From Cladosporium sp. IMV 00045 (Eukaryota; Ascomycota; Dothideomycetes; Cladosporiales; Cladosporiaceae), in contig MSJI02000745.1 of the NCBI GenBank assembly GCA_001931905.2, forward strand, positions 1-64,000: a stretch of 64,000 nt of DNA, given 5' to 3'. Below are positions 31,649 to 41,833 of the stretch, piece after piece; within the stretch, counting starts at the first letter, position 1; each line of letters begins with the position of its first letter. Both the position numbers and the translations under genes were made by a program. The notes under the pieces were generated by a model. That model had not been told where the DNA came from, searched no databases, and saw nothing but the letters and a program-made list of their open reading frames with translations.

Positions 31649-33138
31649 CTACCCAGCCGTCGTGGCCGAATTGTCCGCGCAGGAAAACGCACTCCCAATC
31701 CTGCCCGAGGCGTACGCCTGATCGATCTGCACGACGACGCCGTACGTGCCGCCCACGCAGACGAACAGGCCCAGCGGGATCATCGCCGCCGTGATCCAGA
31801 ACACGATTTGCTGCCACCACAAACCCCGCCTCCACGCCATGTGGTCGTGACACCACAGCCAGCCCGGCAGGGAGAGCGCTATGGGCGCGAAACAAAGCGA
31901 TCCCGTGAGGGAAAGGAGGTAATTGAAGATCGGAATCGCCTGCGCGAGAATGAACGCCACGGCTCCAAGGCCGCCCGTGCAACCGAGCCACGTGCTCCAG
32001 TGCACCCAGGTGTCGGCCTGCAAGTGGGGTGAGACGCGCAGGATGCGCACGAAAATGTACTTCGCACCGACGTGCAGGTACAGGCAGCCGGAGACCCAGA
32101 GGCCGACGAAACCGACGGCGTAGGCGGCGATTTTGACGGTTTCGCCCGCGCTGCCGAGGGAGGGGACGGCGACCCAGGCTCCGCAGTAGCGGTAGACGAC
32201 GAGGGAGAAGGAGACGTAGGAGGCGATCACGATGGCCATGCAGACGTAGAGGGATTTGCGGAAGTCGCGGGGCTCGCGCATCTCGCTGATGACGGGGAGG
32301 AAGGCGGAGGTGCCGGCGTAGGAGACGAAGATGGAGCACGTGGCGACCATGCCGGCGGCGAAGTTGGGGTGGGCGATGGCGGCGAAACCGAGTTCGAAGG
32401 GCCCTTCTTGCGGTGCCGCCGCGGGGCGGTCGACTTGGGTTACGGCTACGACGACGATGAAGACCGCGATGAAGACGGAGGCGAAGCCGGCCCAGGTTAG
32501 GAAGCCGATCTGGATTGGGATTGGGTTAGTGGGGAGGTTTTCTTGGGATTGGATGAATGGATCGTAGGGAAGAGACTCACCTGGGACATCTTCCTAAACG
32601 ACGCCGCGGCGACGACCAGAATCATGGCAATGAAAGAGAACCAATTCGTGCAAATGGCGTGTCCGGAAAAGACGTTGAAAGCAATCGACACGCCCAGAAT
32701 CCCCGACCCGGTCAGAAGGACGTAGGCAACGATGAAAAGCGCACCGGTGATTTCTCTGACGACAGGTCCGCCAACCTCGCCCGCCATGTCAGCAATGCTA
32801 TGGCAGCCGCGGTGGTTGTTTCTGAAATCGCCCTGGATGACAGCGGCCCAGGTGTTGAGCAGACCCCAGCCGAAAACACTGAGCGTGCCACCCACGGCAC
32901 CCAGGTCGTAGAGCGCAGTGGGGATGGTCAGAACGCCGACGGCGAAGATGACTTTGAGGAAGATGACGGTGGCGCGAGGCCATTCGACGGTGCGAAAGTT
33001 GACGCCGCCGGTCGTCTTGAAGACTTCGTGTTCTTCGTTGGCGTCGAAGACGCCGCCGGTTGCTGGCGCTGAGGCGGATTGTTCGAGGTCTGAATGCGCG
33101 TCATGGTGGACTTTCTTCTCTCCTTGTGGGCCGTCCAT
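31649..33138 (-). CDS. Amino-acid transporter, AAAP family
   Basis: Two exons (32581-33138 and 31649-32509, 71-nt intron) give 472 aa. A soluble N-terminus (about 50 residues) ends at FKTTGGVNFRTVEW, which leads into the first helix AVGVLTIPTALYDLGAVGG, typical of fungal neutral amino-acid permeases of the N. crassa MTR type. About ten to eleven hydrophobic helices follow, including SIFVSYAGTSAFLPVISEM, the family's conserved Tyr-Ala-Gly segment. Likely a proton-coupled permease at the plasma membrane or vacuole; substrate range unknown. It converges on STT3 copy 2, and its upstream DNA is one arm of the inverted repeat. Confidence 0.88.
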
Positions 33139-34360
33139 TGTTATTCTGAAGAGGTGGCCGACGACGAGAAGAAGGTAAACGGAGAGAGGATGGATGTAAC
33201 AGAGCCAGGAGAGACAGAGGGGAGAACTAGAAGCAGTAGAGGGGACGAAGAGGAATATATGAGAGATCTTCAGGCCCGTCTCAAGAACCTACCTGAACAG
33301 ATGTGCAAAACGGACCATGAATCAAGAGGCCCATGTGGCAATACCAAAACCCGCCAATGCTATCGTAACGGCGAGCGACGGCGGATAGCGTGCAAAGGCT
33401 TGGGGGTCGGTGTCGCATTGACAAAGGTGCAGCGTGACCTTGACAGCGACTGCGAACCCTTGCCAGAGACACATCGATTAGATAACAAATCTCCATCCTC
33501 CACCTTCGATAGCCCCAGCCGGTGCATCATCGGCCGGCGAGGGCGGCGCGAACGGTCGGAGTATCCATGCGTGCGGCAGCAATGGCAGCACATCAAGACA
33601 GCCTTGAAAGGGTCTAGGAGAGGGCGAAGGAGCTACGAGAGCCTCTCACCCACCAGAGTCGACAAGATGTGCAAGGCTGGCATTGGCACGTGCGGCTGAT
33701 ACTGTTTGTCAAAGAAGCCAAGCGGATGAGTTAAAGGTGAATTTGCTGGAGAAGGAAAGCTGGGGGAATCAAGGGGGAGCTGGGACCATGAAGGTAGCGC
33801 GGGCATAGACACCGCGCCGTCGGCGCGCGGGCGATGGATGGGCGCGCGGATAGATAGCGTGCAGGCGGTTATGGTTTTGGTGGAGGTGAAGGGCTGAAGG
33901 GAGTTCTTGTTAGGTGGGTATTATGAAAGAGAATCTCGACGTCTGACTATGCTGAAACTGCCGAACGTCATGGCGATCGTTGGCCAGAGATATGGGGTTA
34001 TCGCGGGATAAGGCCCCGGCATTGGTTGATACCGATTTATTAGTGACACGCAATCAAGGCTTTTTGATCTTGATGGTTCCTTGATCAACTCAATGGTCTA
34101 GCAGAATGGTTTAGATTGTAAGAAGGGCGAGATCTGATATGCGACTGCTTTTTGATGCTCCATTGATGCCTACTGATTTCGCTACTATGCTTCGTACGAT
34201 CCGATACCAAAAACAGATATTGCCTTTCGAGATAAAGATCATAACGCTCATTAAATGTACAGTACATTCTAATATGCGCGCTCAAACCACTCCACTCGTC
34301 GCGTCCAAAATGCCACAACAACAACATCACTAACACTTCCTCAAACATCCTCTTTACACA
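33139..34360. other. Transporter upstream region including inverted-repeat arm
   Basis: Upstream of the transporter and downstream of the FHA-kinase gene. An open frame at 33094-33699 is largely antisense/leader sequence with no motif. The distal part, from 33747, is the right arm of the inverted repeat. Confidence 0.5.
33747..34115 (-). repeat. Right arm of inverted repeat
   Basis: Reverse complement of 28520-28880. The inner end (33747) corresponds exactly to the base next to the N-gap. The segment includes a GC-rich core (about 33810-33850) rich in GCGC, and an outer AT-rich part with lower similarity. Confidence 0.8.
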
Positions 34361-37300
34361 TCACGCCTCCCTCCCCTTCCCACCCTCCATCTCAACCACA
34401 AACCTCTCCCCACCCCCCGGCCTCCCGCCCTTCCCCTCACCCACCCCAAACTCCGCCCTAAACTTCAACTCCCTCCCCCTCTCCTTCCAAACTACAACCT
34501 CATCGCCATCATAGACCCTACCAAAAAGCCTCCTCCCCTCCTCCCCCCTCTTCAAGTGAACCCCATTAACCCACAAACCGGCACTACTCTCGGTTGCAAT
34601 AACGCAGTGCAAATCCGGCAGACGCGTCCACGCGTCGTCGCCTTCGGGGATGGCGTCGATGCCTTTGGCGTGGAACCAGAGGAGGAGCGCGCGCTTGCCG
34701 ATGCGCGTGTCGGTGGGGTCGGGGTAGACTTGTGTGTTGGAGGGGGCGCGGCCCCAGGTTGTTAGGCGGGAGTTGAGGTTGAGGGTTATGGGGCCTTTGG
34801 GCGTGAAGGAGTCGGGGGTTGAGGTGAGTTTGCCAGCGCGAGGGGGCGGTTTGAGAAATTCGGTGGGTGCTTGGGAGGGGGTTTGGTCTGGTGTTTTCGC
34901 TGTCGAGGAGGTGTCTAGTTTGTGGGTTTCGGCGTTTTGAAGAGTGGCTTCTGTTTGTTTTTGTTCGTCGTCTTCATCGTTGGCGGAGTCTTGGGTGACA
35001 CCCTCGCGAGTGACGGAGTCATGAGATTTAGGCTGCTGATCGGACTTTCCTGCCAAAGATTTCTCGCTAACGACATAGCTAGGCTGCGCGGTAAAGTCGT
35101 ATCCGCTCACTTTCGACGCATACTCGACATTGTGTGTGCTTGGATCATTTGTGTCGTAGAAAAACGAAGGGGAGATTTCGAGTCTGATCTGTCGGCTGAA
35201 AGTAGGCTGATTCGCCGGTTTAGGCGTGTTCTCCACAGGAGTCTGCTCCTCAGGCAGTGAGGACTGAGGTTTGGCTGGTGAGTTTGGCGTTGTGGGCTCG
35301 TTGGCTTCCCCGAACGAGCTGGCGGAGTGGTATCGCGAGTCCTCCATGTGCATGTCGCGCACGAGCGATTCCGCGCCCAACAAGCTGGGAGATGGCCCGA
35401 CTCTTTTCGCGTTGTCTTCGCGGAAGTTGTCCCCGTCGCTGGAGCCTGTGCTCCTTTCCGAGTCTGAGAATTGATTTTGATTTGCAGCAGCGGCTAAGGC
35501 GCCAGAACTTTCATACGCTGACTGACTGATCTCGCCGAACAATTTGGGGTTGGGAGCGCTGGTGATTGCCTGCTGGCTGGCGTTGTTGTTATTCGCGCTA
35601 GGCATCCTCTCAAACATGGCTTCTGGACTTGACGCAATAGGTGAGCCGTCTGAGTTTCTGGGTGCGAACACCTCACTCTTGAAGCGCTTGGACTTTCGAG
35701 GGTCGAAGAACTTGTAGTCGCCAGAGCTCAGATCGACCTCACTCGTCTGACTGCCAGAGTCCTGCCCAGGTTCCGCGATGCTGAGTCTTGCAAAACTGGG
35801 CTGCTCATGCTCTTCGGCAATCGCATCGAGTCCACCTTCCGCAAACGAAGGCGCTGCGCCTGCAACAGTCGGCATATTCTTGCCGAACCAGCTGTGATTG
35901 AGACAGTATGCCGGCGTTGGTCTCGCGGCGGGATCAGTGTTCAGCATCTCGAGCAGCAACGTGATGGCGTATGGGGAAACATGTTTCCTAGTCAACTGGG
36001 TAGTATCCAGCGGCGTCATCATGATTTTGTTGAACATGCCATCACCGTTCGCATCCGCCACACCTTCGAAAGGCGGCTCTAGGCAAAGCGAAAACCACAA
36101 CACCGCGCCGTACGACCAGATGTCGACAGATTGGCTGTAGCTGTGGAATTTCTGCGGTGTCATTTTGGTCCCTCTTCGACCACGCTTTTGCCCGTGACGC
36201 GGAGAGTGTGTGTCGTACTGAGGGAATACCTCCGGGGCGCAGTAGAGTAGCGTTCCACAGAAGGTCTTCAGAAATGTCTCGTCGTTCTTAACGACTTTAG
36301 ACAAGCCGAAGTCGGAGAGTTTGATGGTGAAGGTCGCGGGATTCAGATCGGCCAGGAGGATGTTGTCGGGCTTGATGTCGCGATGAGTTATCTTCTTTCT
36401 ATGCAGATAGTCAAGCGCGTCAAAGACCTGTTCGGACATCTTCTTTGCCAAAGGCTCGGTCAAGGCGCCCCAGTTGGTCAGGTAGCCTTGTAAATCGCCG
36501 CAAGGTACGAATTCCATGATGATGTAAAGATATTGGCCGATATCTTGATACTCGACATAGCGCACGACGTTCTGATGGCTGATAGCCTTCATGATCTGCA
36601 GCTCGTTGTCGATCTTGCGGTCGAGGACGCCGTTCTTCATGAATCGACGCTTCTCCAGTTCTTTCGCGGCGAAAATCTGGCCGTCGTTCTTGGTCGCAAG
36701 CTGATAGACCATGGCAAAGGCACCTTTGCCGATGTGACCTACGACGTTGTATCTGTCGCCACCACTCCAGTGCATGCCAAACCGACTCATTGACACTGGG
36801 ATTCGGTGAGACGCCGCTGGTGTAGTGCCAGCAGCAGGCCTCAACCTCTTCGCGATCTCTTGTCCGCCAGCTTGCTGTTGTGCTTCGAATTCAGCCGTTG
36901 CCATCTGTTGCAACAATCGCTCTACGTTCGCCTTGTATTCCTCATGGTGGTCATCTCGATTGGGAATCCGCACAATGAACTTGATAACCTCTTCCGGTTT
37001 GGGCGAGATGATCTGAATAATAGCTCCTGCAGTGAGCATCCGCGTCTGAACGCCAGCCTTTGAACGCAGCACGACGTAGTCCACGATGGTGCCGTTCGTC
37101 GAAACGTCCTCCAGCATCAAAACCCCGGAATCGTTGAGATAGATGCGGAAGTGCACGTTGCTAACACGCTTGACGGTGTCGGTGTCGAGCACGACGTCGC
37201 AAGCCTGCACGCTTCGTCCGAACACAAATCCCAAGTGTGGCCTGATCACGTTCGCAGAGAATCGCAACGCCAGATCCATTGCTTGCGCTGAGCCAGCCGA

Positions 37301-37570
37301 TCTTGACGTCTGTAGTATGAACGTCTCTTGCTCTTCCAGCACAGCCTGGCTTACACCATCGTTGTAATTGTCGTAGCCGTGAGCCTGCAAGACATTACGC
37401 GGCGAGCGGTTCGCGGTATGCGCGACGATTCTGAAAGCCGCAGGCGAGCATGGATGGAGAATGCAGATGAGGTCGGCGATGTCTTCGTCGTTCAGACCAG
37501 AGTTGTTCCGTCCCATTCGGCGTGGGTCCTGCGCCTGCGACTGAGTCGCTTGTGTTGCTTCTTCCTCCAT
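34361..37570 (-). CDS. FHA-domain Ser/Thr protein kinase, Rad53/Chk2-like
   Basis: Single exon, 1069 aa. An FHA domain spans about residues 113-190 (FGRS near 117, SNVH near 137, STNGT near 157). A complete kinase domain spans about 274-563: Gly loop IGKGAFAMVY, Lys303 in AAKELEK, HRDIKPDN near 396, DFGLSK near 420, and APE near 445. An Arg/Lys-rich insert follows the APE (about 452-475). A long Ser/Gln/Asn-rich linker ends in a region near 940-1050 with TWGRAPSN, a C..VIATESSAGLWVNG block and DGDEVVVW, resembling a second FHA fold. FHA-kinase-FHA is the Rad53 architecture, suggesting DNA-damage or replication-checkpoint signalling; orthology is not proven. Confidence 0.85.
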   Translation of the reverse strand: MEEEATQATQSQAQDPRRMGRNNSGLNDEDIADLICILHPCSPAAFRIVAHTANRSPRNVLQAHGYDNYNDGVSQAVLEEQETFILQTSRSAGSAQAMDLALRFSANVIRPHLGFVFGRSVQACDVVLDTDTVKRVSNVHFRIYLNDSGVLMLEDVSTNGTIVDYVVLRSKAGVQTRMLTAGAIIQIISPKPEEVIKFIVRIPNRDDHHEEYKANVERLLQQMATAEFEAQQQAGGQEIAKRLRPAAGTTPAASHRIPVSMSRFGMHWSGGDRYNVVGHIGKGAFAMVYQLATKNDGQIFAAKELEKRRFMKNGVLDRKIDNELQIMKAISHQNVVRYVEYQDIGQYLYIIMEFVPCGDLQGYLTNWGALTEPLAKKMSEQVFDALDYLHRKKITHRDIKPDNILLADLNPATFTIKLSDFGLSKVVKNDETFLKTFCGTLLYCAPEVFPQYDTHSPRHGQKRGRRGTKMTPQKFHSYSQSVDIWSYGAVLWFSLCLEPPFEGVADANGDGMFNKIMMTPLDTTQLTRKHVSPYAITLLLEMLNTDPAARPTPAYCLNHSWFGKNMPTVAGAAPSFAEGGLDAIAEEHEQPSFARLSIAEPGQDSGSQTSEVDLSSGDYKFFDPRKSKRFKSEVFAPRNSDGSPIASSPEAMFERMPSANNNNASQQAITSAPNPKLFGEISQSAYESSGALAAAANQNQFSDSERSTGSSDGDNFREDNAKRVGPSPSLLGAESLVRDMHMEDSRYHSASSFGEANEPTTPNSPAKPQSSLPEEQTPVENTPKPANQPTFSRQIRLEISPSFFYDTNDPSTHNVEYASKVSGYDFTAQPSYVVSEKSLAGKSDQQPKSHDSVTREGVTQDSANDEDDEQKQTEATLQNAETHKLDTSSTAKTPDQTPSQAPTEFLKPPPRAGKLTSTPDSFTPKGPITLNLNSRLTTWGRAPSNTQVYPDPTDTRIGKRALLLWFHAKGIDAIPEGDDAWTRLPDLHCVIATESSAGLWVNGVHLKRGEEGRRLFGRVYDGDEVVVWKERGRELKFRAEFGVGEGKGGRPGGGERFVVEMEGGKGREA

Positions 37571-38591
37571 GGTCGTTCAAGTGTATGTATGTACAGTCAA
37601 GACCCTGGTATGGTTCAGGTCTCGGCAGCAGGCAGCAAAGGCTGCGGGTAGCAGCATGCAAAACACCTTACCCAGGCAACCGAAGCAAGGGTAGCCACAA
37701 GGATCAGGACAGCAGACAGACAGGTCAGGTAACGACCGTGGATGGTGTATATACAATTGTCCGCCTTGAAGTAAGATCCTCCTCTTTCTTAATTGCTGGG
37801 GATATCACTCTGGCCCTGACCTCTTTGAACAGCACCGTAGGTCAGGGCAGCAAGCACAGATGGGGTCTGTTTCATCGATTGGCGGAGATGGTCTACGAAT
37901 GGTCTTGTTTCGATTCGGGGCGGGAGAAGATGGTGAGTCTTAAGGCGGCAAATCTGTTGATATTAGGCAGCAGTTCGCCTCGAAATTTCTTGAATTGCGG
38001 GATATGTCTCAGATGGAGGGCTAGGCTATGCGGTAGGTCTCGCCTGGTAGGAGTCGTGAAAGAGAAAAGAGATGTTTGTCAGACGAGGTGGGCATAGCAT
38101 TGAGAGCTCTGTGAACGTGGTTCCGTGTTAAATTCGCGTTTTAGGCTCACTTTAGCGCGTCTCCCTTCACCGGACATGTTGATGACTTCACCTCAGGATG
38201 TTAGGACATCAGACTACACTTCAGCAGGCGAGATGGCGGTTCAGATGTGGTGCAGATGATTTTTTGAACAATAATTGAATCCAGGCATATACTCATTAAC
38301 TGCCCATGCATTCCTGATAAAAGTCTCGAGCCCTGACTTTTAAGCCAAAGGCTTACGCAATGCAAAACTCATGCCTACGATCAATCCCCAACACAATCGC
38401 TTTCCAAACAAAATCTCACAACAAGCGCCTAAGCTGCAATATCAACACGAGCATCGCCATATTTCTCAAACAATAGCACCATCATGAGTGCGCCATACTG
38501 CCCTTCATGCACGGTTATCAATCTTTCCGAAGCTTTACTCTTGATGTTTCGCCTTTCCAACGAGTTTCTTCCTCTTCAACGGCGAGCTCTC
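37571..38591. other. Intergenic region
   Basis: Upstream of the FHA-kinase gene and downstream of the NTF2-like gene. Open frames overlapping the kinase 5' end are antisense shadows. Nothing else supported. Confidence 0.5.
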
Positions 38592-40073
38592 CTAGTAGTC
38601 CGCACCAGCACCAGCCTGACCCCTGCGACTTCTAGCGCTGGGGCGCGAGTCCGAGTCAACCTCCGGATCGCTGTCATCGCCGAACCCCCAAACGCGGCCT
38701 GAAGCCTTGCGTCCACCCATGCCGTCACCGGCGGTAGTGTAGATCTTCTTCTCCGTCTCGCCAAGAATGGGGTTGTAGTCGCCCTTGCGGCCTCCCATGC
38801 CGTCACCGGCAGTCATGTAGATCTTCTTTTCGGTTTCGCCGAGGATCGGGTTGTAAGCGCCCTTGCGACCACCCATACCGTCACCAGCGGTGTTGTAGAT
38901 CTTGCGAGGCTTGGGAGGGGAGTCGTTCAGTGACCAGGTGGGCTCCATCTCACCCTTGGCGGATTGGCGGAGAGGACGAGCATTCTCCTTTGCGTCGGCG
39001 GGAGAGGAGTTGTTGTTCCTCTCGTCTACGTCAGCACCCCAATGGCGCTCGTAGTCGGGCTTGTTCTTCTCGGTGACCTTCGGTGGTGTGGCGAAGTCTT
39101 CGAAGCTGAAAGTGGCCTGGGATTTGCGGCTGCTCCTCGTGCTGTTGGGTCGCTCAGCCTTTGCGTCCTCACCGTTGCCGAAAGCGAAGTGATCGTACTT
39201 CTGCTGGTAGGTCTTTTTGGCGGCCGGGGTTGCGTTTGCGTCTAGTTCCTCTTCGTCGAACAAGCGATTGCCAGAGACGTTCTTGCCAGAGCCAGCCTTG
39301 ATTGCGCGGCCCTCAATCTTGGTAGGACTCGAGCTGCGGTGCGAAGAGGCAGAGGTTTCCTCTCCAACAAAAAGATCGCCGTAGTCTCTCGGCGCAGGCT
39401 TTGCTGAAGCAGGTGGAGCGTAGGTGGGGCCGTTGTAAGAGCTGCCGGCGTGCTCGTTCGGGTCGCGAGGAGCAAAGAGAGCAAGACTGGCGTGGGGGTC
39501 GCGTGTAGCAGAAACGCTATCTCCACGCTTGTGCGAGTCGACCACAACGTCGTGCTGGCTGCGCAGGCCGCGACCAGCAGATCCGTTCGTTGCCTGCCCA
39601 GTCGCGCTGACACTGGCCTTGACTGCCTCTACAAGCTTCTCTCCTTCTCTGATCGGCCAGTTGCGGCCAGTACGTCCAATCGCTTCCACCTGTTTCAGAA
39701 GCGTGCCCTGGTCCCAGTAAAGGCGTATTTGAGCAATCTTGCCATTGGTGTCGAAGCTAACGACGTGCAGGAGGGGAAATGTGACGATGCGCTCGTCAAT
39801 GACATTCTCGTCCATGCCCGGGAGGAATGCGCCGCCGCCATTGTGGAATTGCAGGGTAGTCTGGGTCTCGAGGAAGACGCCGGTAGGGCTTTCGATAGTG
39901 TGCAAGACCTTCTCTTCCTTCTTGACAACGATCTTCTGCTGGATCTGCAGATGTTTGAGGATAGCTGCAGGTTGGTAAATAGCCGTGGTGGTAGTGATGT
40001 AGTTGATCGAAGCGTTTGGCGCGAGCACCGAGGCGCTGGGCGAGTTGAGGAAGGACAGATAGGTTGACGCCAT
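38592..40073 (-). CDS. NTF2-like-domain protein with C-terminal tandem repeats
   Basis: Single exon, 493 aa. Residues about 1-145 look like an NTF2-like cone fold (FLETQTTLQFHNGGG, RIVTFPLLHVVSFD, GKIAQIRLYWDQGTLL). A low-complexity Ser/Pro/Asp-rich middle follows. Near the C-terminus three tandem 26-residue units each carry KIYxTAGDGMGGRKG, then YNPILGETEK in the first two; the third is cut short at GGRKASGRVWGF. The tail is Ser/Arg/Asp-rich. NTF2-like folds bind small ligands or protein partners; I know no established function for this fusion. The repeat may be a linear binding motif. Confidence 0.82.
   Translation of the reverse strand: MASTYLSFLNSPSASVLAPNASINYITTTTAIYQPAAILKHLQIQQKIVVKKEEKVLHTIESPTGVFLETQTTLQFHNGGGAFLPGMDENVIDERIVTFPLLHVVSFDTNGKIAQIRLYWDQGTLLKQVEAIGRTGRNWPIREGEKLVEAVKASVSATGQATNGSAGRGLRSQHDVVVDSHKRGDSVSATRDPHASLALFAPRDPNEHAGSSYNGPTYAPPASAKPAPRDYGDLFVGEETSASSHRSSSPTKIEGRAIKAGSGKNVSGNRLFDEEELDANATPAAKKTYQQKYDHFAFGNGEDAKAERPNSTRSSRKSQATFSFEDFATPPKVTEKNKPDYERHWGADVDERNNNSSPADAKENARPLRQSAKGEMEPTWSLNDSPPKPRKIYNTAGDGMGGRKGAYNPILGETEKKIYMTAGDGMGGRKGDYNPILGETEKKIYTTAGDGMGGRKASGRVWGFGDDSDPEVDSDSRPSARSRRGQAGAGADY
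38705..38910 (-). repeat. Three tandem 78-bp coding repeats
   Basis: Within the NTF2-like gene: two full 78-bp units and a partial third encode KIYxTAGDGMGGRKG blocks. The copies differ mostly at third positions, so the duplication is not very recent and the protein motif is selected. Confidence 0.8.
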
Positions 40074-40971
40074 GTTATCGCTGGCGCAATCTCTGCGCGG
40101 GGTATTCGGTCGGCTGCTGATCGGCGTGATCGGTGGTTGGATATGGTGTTGTTGCTAATTGCACTCAAAGGGTCACTGATCGATTATGGAGAGAATACGG
40201 GTCGACGGGAGAGTGACGGTAGACCTTTTGGCTTCGACGGTAGAGAAGGCCCCTGGAAGTCGCAAACACAGGCGGCGCGGGTGGAGTAAACACACGCAGA
40301 TAAACATGGGTCCCTGGGCAGTTGCGTTCAAGTTTCAGCCCACCTGCCCTGATTGGCCCGTAGAATAAGCTCGAAGCGGAGAGCGGCTTCAGCCTCCCGC
40401 GGCAGGACAGGCGCTGTTTCAGATTGCTGTCCGTGACAAGCCTTGCAACGACTTTAATACATCAAGGAACATGCTAGTGAATGTCATCCATGTCTCCCTG
40501 AAGAACTACAGGGAAGACGATGTCCCTTTCTCAGGGTTTACCCGCCATCTGCAAATTGGTGGGTCTAACGGAGGAGCATCTGAAGAACCAAGGTCTTGTC
40601 ACTACGGAAGACGCAACACGCTGTTGAAGAACGAGGTGAAAGGACAAACTGCAGCAAATATCGTAGTCCTGCTCTGGCATGATCTAGACCTTACATCTGG
40701 GTTCTCTCGGACGATATCCTAAGGGGCAAGATGACAAAGCTCCTATTATCACTGACGTGAACAAAACCAAATTGTTTACTATTCACCTATTTGCCTATGA
40801 TCTGGGTTTGTGCCTCGGCTAGTTCTTACGGCTGATGTTGAAGCTGATGTTAGCCGACTCCAGCACTGGTGGATAGCATGGGACTGTTCGCATGTATACA
40901 ACCACACCAAAGTCTGACTTATTCAATCAAACAACATCAGCCCTCCTAACACATCCTCTCACTTCCCAACC
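40074..40971. other. Divergent intergenic region
   Basis: Shared upstream region of the NTF2-like gene and thioesterase 1. Short open frames only; nothing supported. Confidence 0.5.
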
Positions 40972-41478
40972 ATGCAAACAGAAGCCGACAAAGCCATCGC
41001 GGCCAAAATCCGCAAATATGTCTCCGCCTACGCCGACTCAATGCCACCAGAGAACGTCGACGGCTCTTTCATCCGGCAGTCAGTCCTGACCTCAGTGACC
41101 GCCGAAACCGACACATCCAACGCCAAAGCGATATTCACCATCGCCGTCCCGCCATTCTGCAGCAACAACCGCGTCACTAAGAACATGCACGGCGGCGCGG
41201 TGGCGACTTTCTTCGACAATGCGACGAGCATGGCGGTGTTCGCTTGCAGGAATGCGTGGGAGGATTCAGGTGTGACAAGGAATTTGAATGTCACGTATTT
41301 CAGGCCGGCGGTTGAGGGTGAGACGATTGCTATTGAGAGCGAGGTGCTGCAGTTGACCAAGCGCCTGGCTACGATCCGTGGTGTTATGAAGCGGGTGAGC
41401 GATGGGACCGTGATAGCTATTTGCCAGCATGATAAATATAGGCCGAGCCGGTTGCCGCCTGGGAAAGCGAAGATTTGA
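40972..41478 (+). CDS. Hotdog-fold thioesterase (PaaI/THEM-like), copy 1
   Basis: Single exon, 168 aa. The hotdog active-site helix is NMHGGAVATFFDNATSMAVF, with HGG at residues 73-75 and the acidic residue in FDNAT. Downstream strands (TRNLNVTYFRPAVEGETI) fit the PaaI/acyl-CoA thioesterase superfamily. Such enzymes hydrolyse acyl-CoA thioesters. The C-terminus (AKI) is not a canonical PTS1. It is convergent with a second hotdog gene 355 bp away; the two share the fold but little sequence, so they are not a recent duplicate. Confidence 0.88.
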   Translation: MQTEADKAIAAKIRKYVSAYADSMPPENVDGSFIRQSVLTSVTAETDTSNAKAIFTIAVPPFCSNNRVTKNMHGGAVATFFDNATSMAVFACRNAWEDSGVTRNLNVTYFRPAVEGETIAIESEVLQLTKRLATIRGVMKRVSDGTVIAICQHDKYRPSRLPPGKAKI

Positions 41479-41833
41479 GTCTTGTTGTATAGACTATGGA
41501 TGTCTTCCTGGTGATTCATCAGACGCAGCAGCGTGAGCATGCAAGGAAGAGGGGTATGCCAATAGTTATACTGGGAATGAAAGACATACGAACTGATCAA
41601 AAAGTCAAAGACAAAACCAGTCCTGCAGGTGAATTGACTGGGATATCTCATCCGGGTAACAGGTCCACCCTCCAACGCCTGTCGCTCACAAGTATGAACA
41701 GTTGAACCCTCTAGCCGTCAATCATATTGTACATGTCACCCCTCCCATGCCACCCCAGATCCAAGACTTTCCCCAACCGGACCATCAACACGCAGCAACT
41801 TCGCCCTCAAACTCCCACCAACCACCCAACCCC
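41479..41833. other. Convergent intergenic region
   Basis: 3' ends of two thioesterase genes; pyrimidine-rich on its right side. No other feature. Confidence 0.55.

Noticed and set aside
32072..32500. Gly/Asp-rich ORF antisense to the amino-acid transporter
   Set aside because: Shadow of GC-rich third positions of the real transporter exon on the opposite strand.
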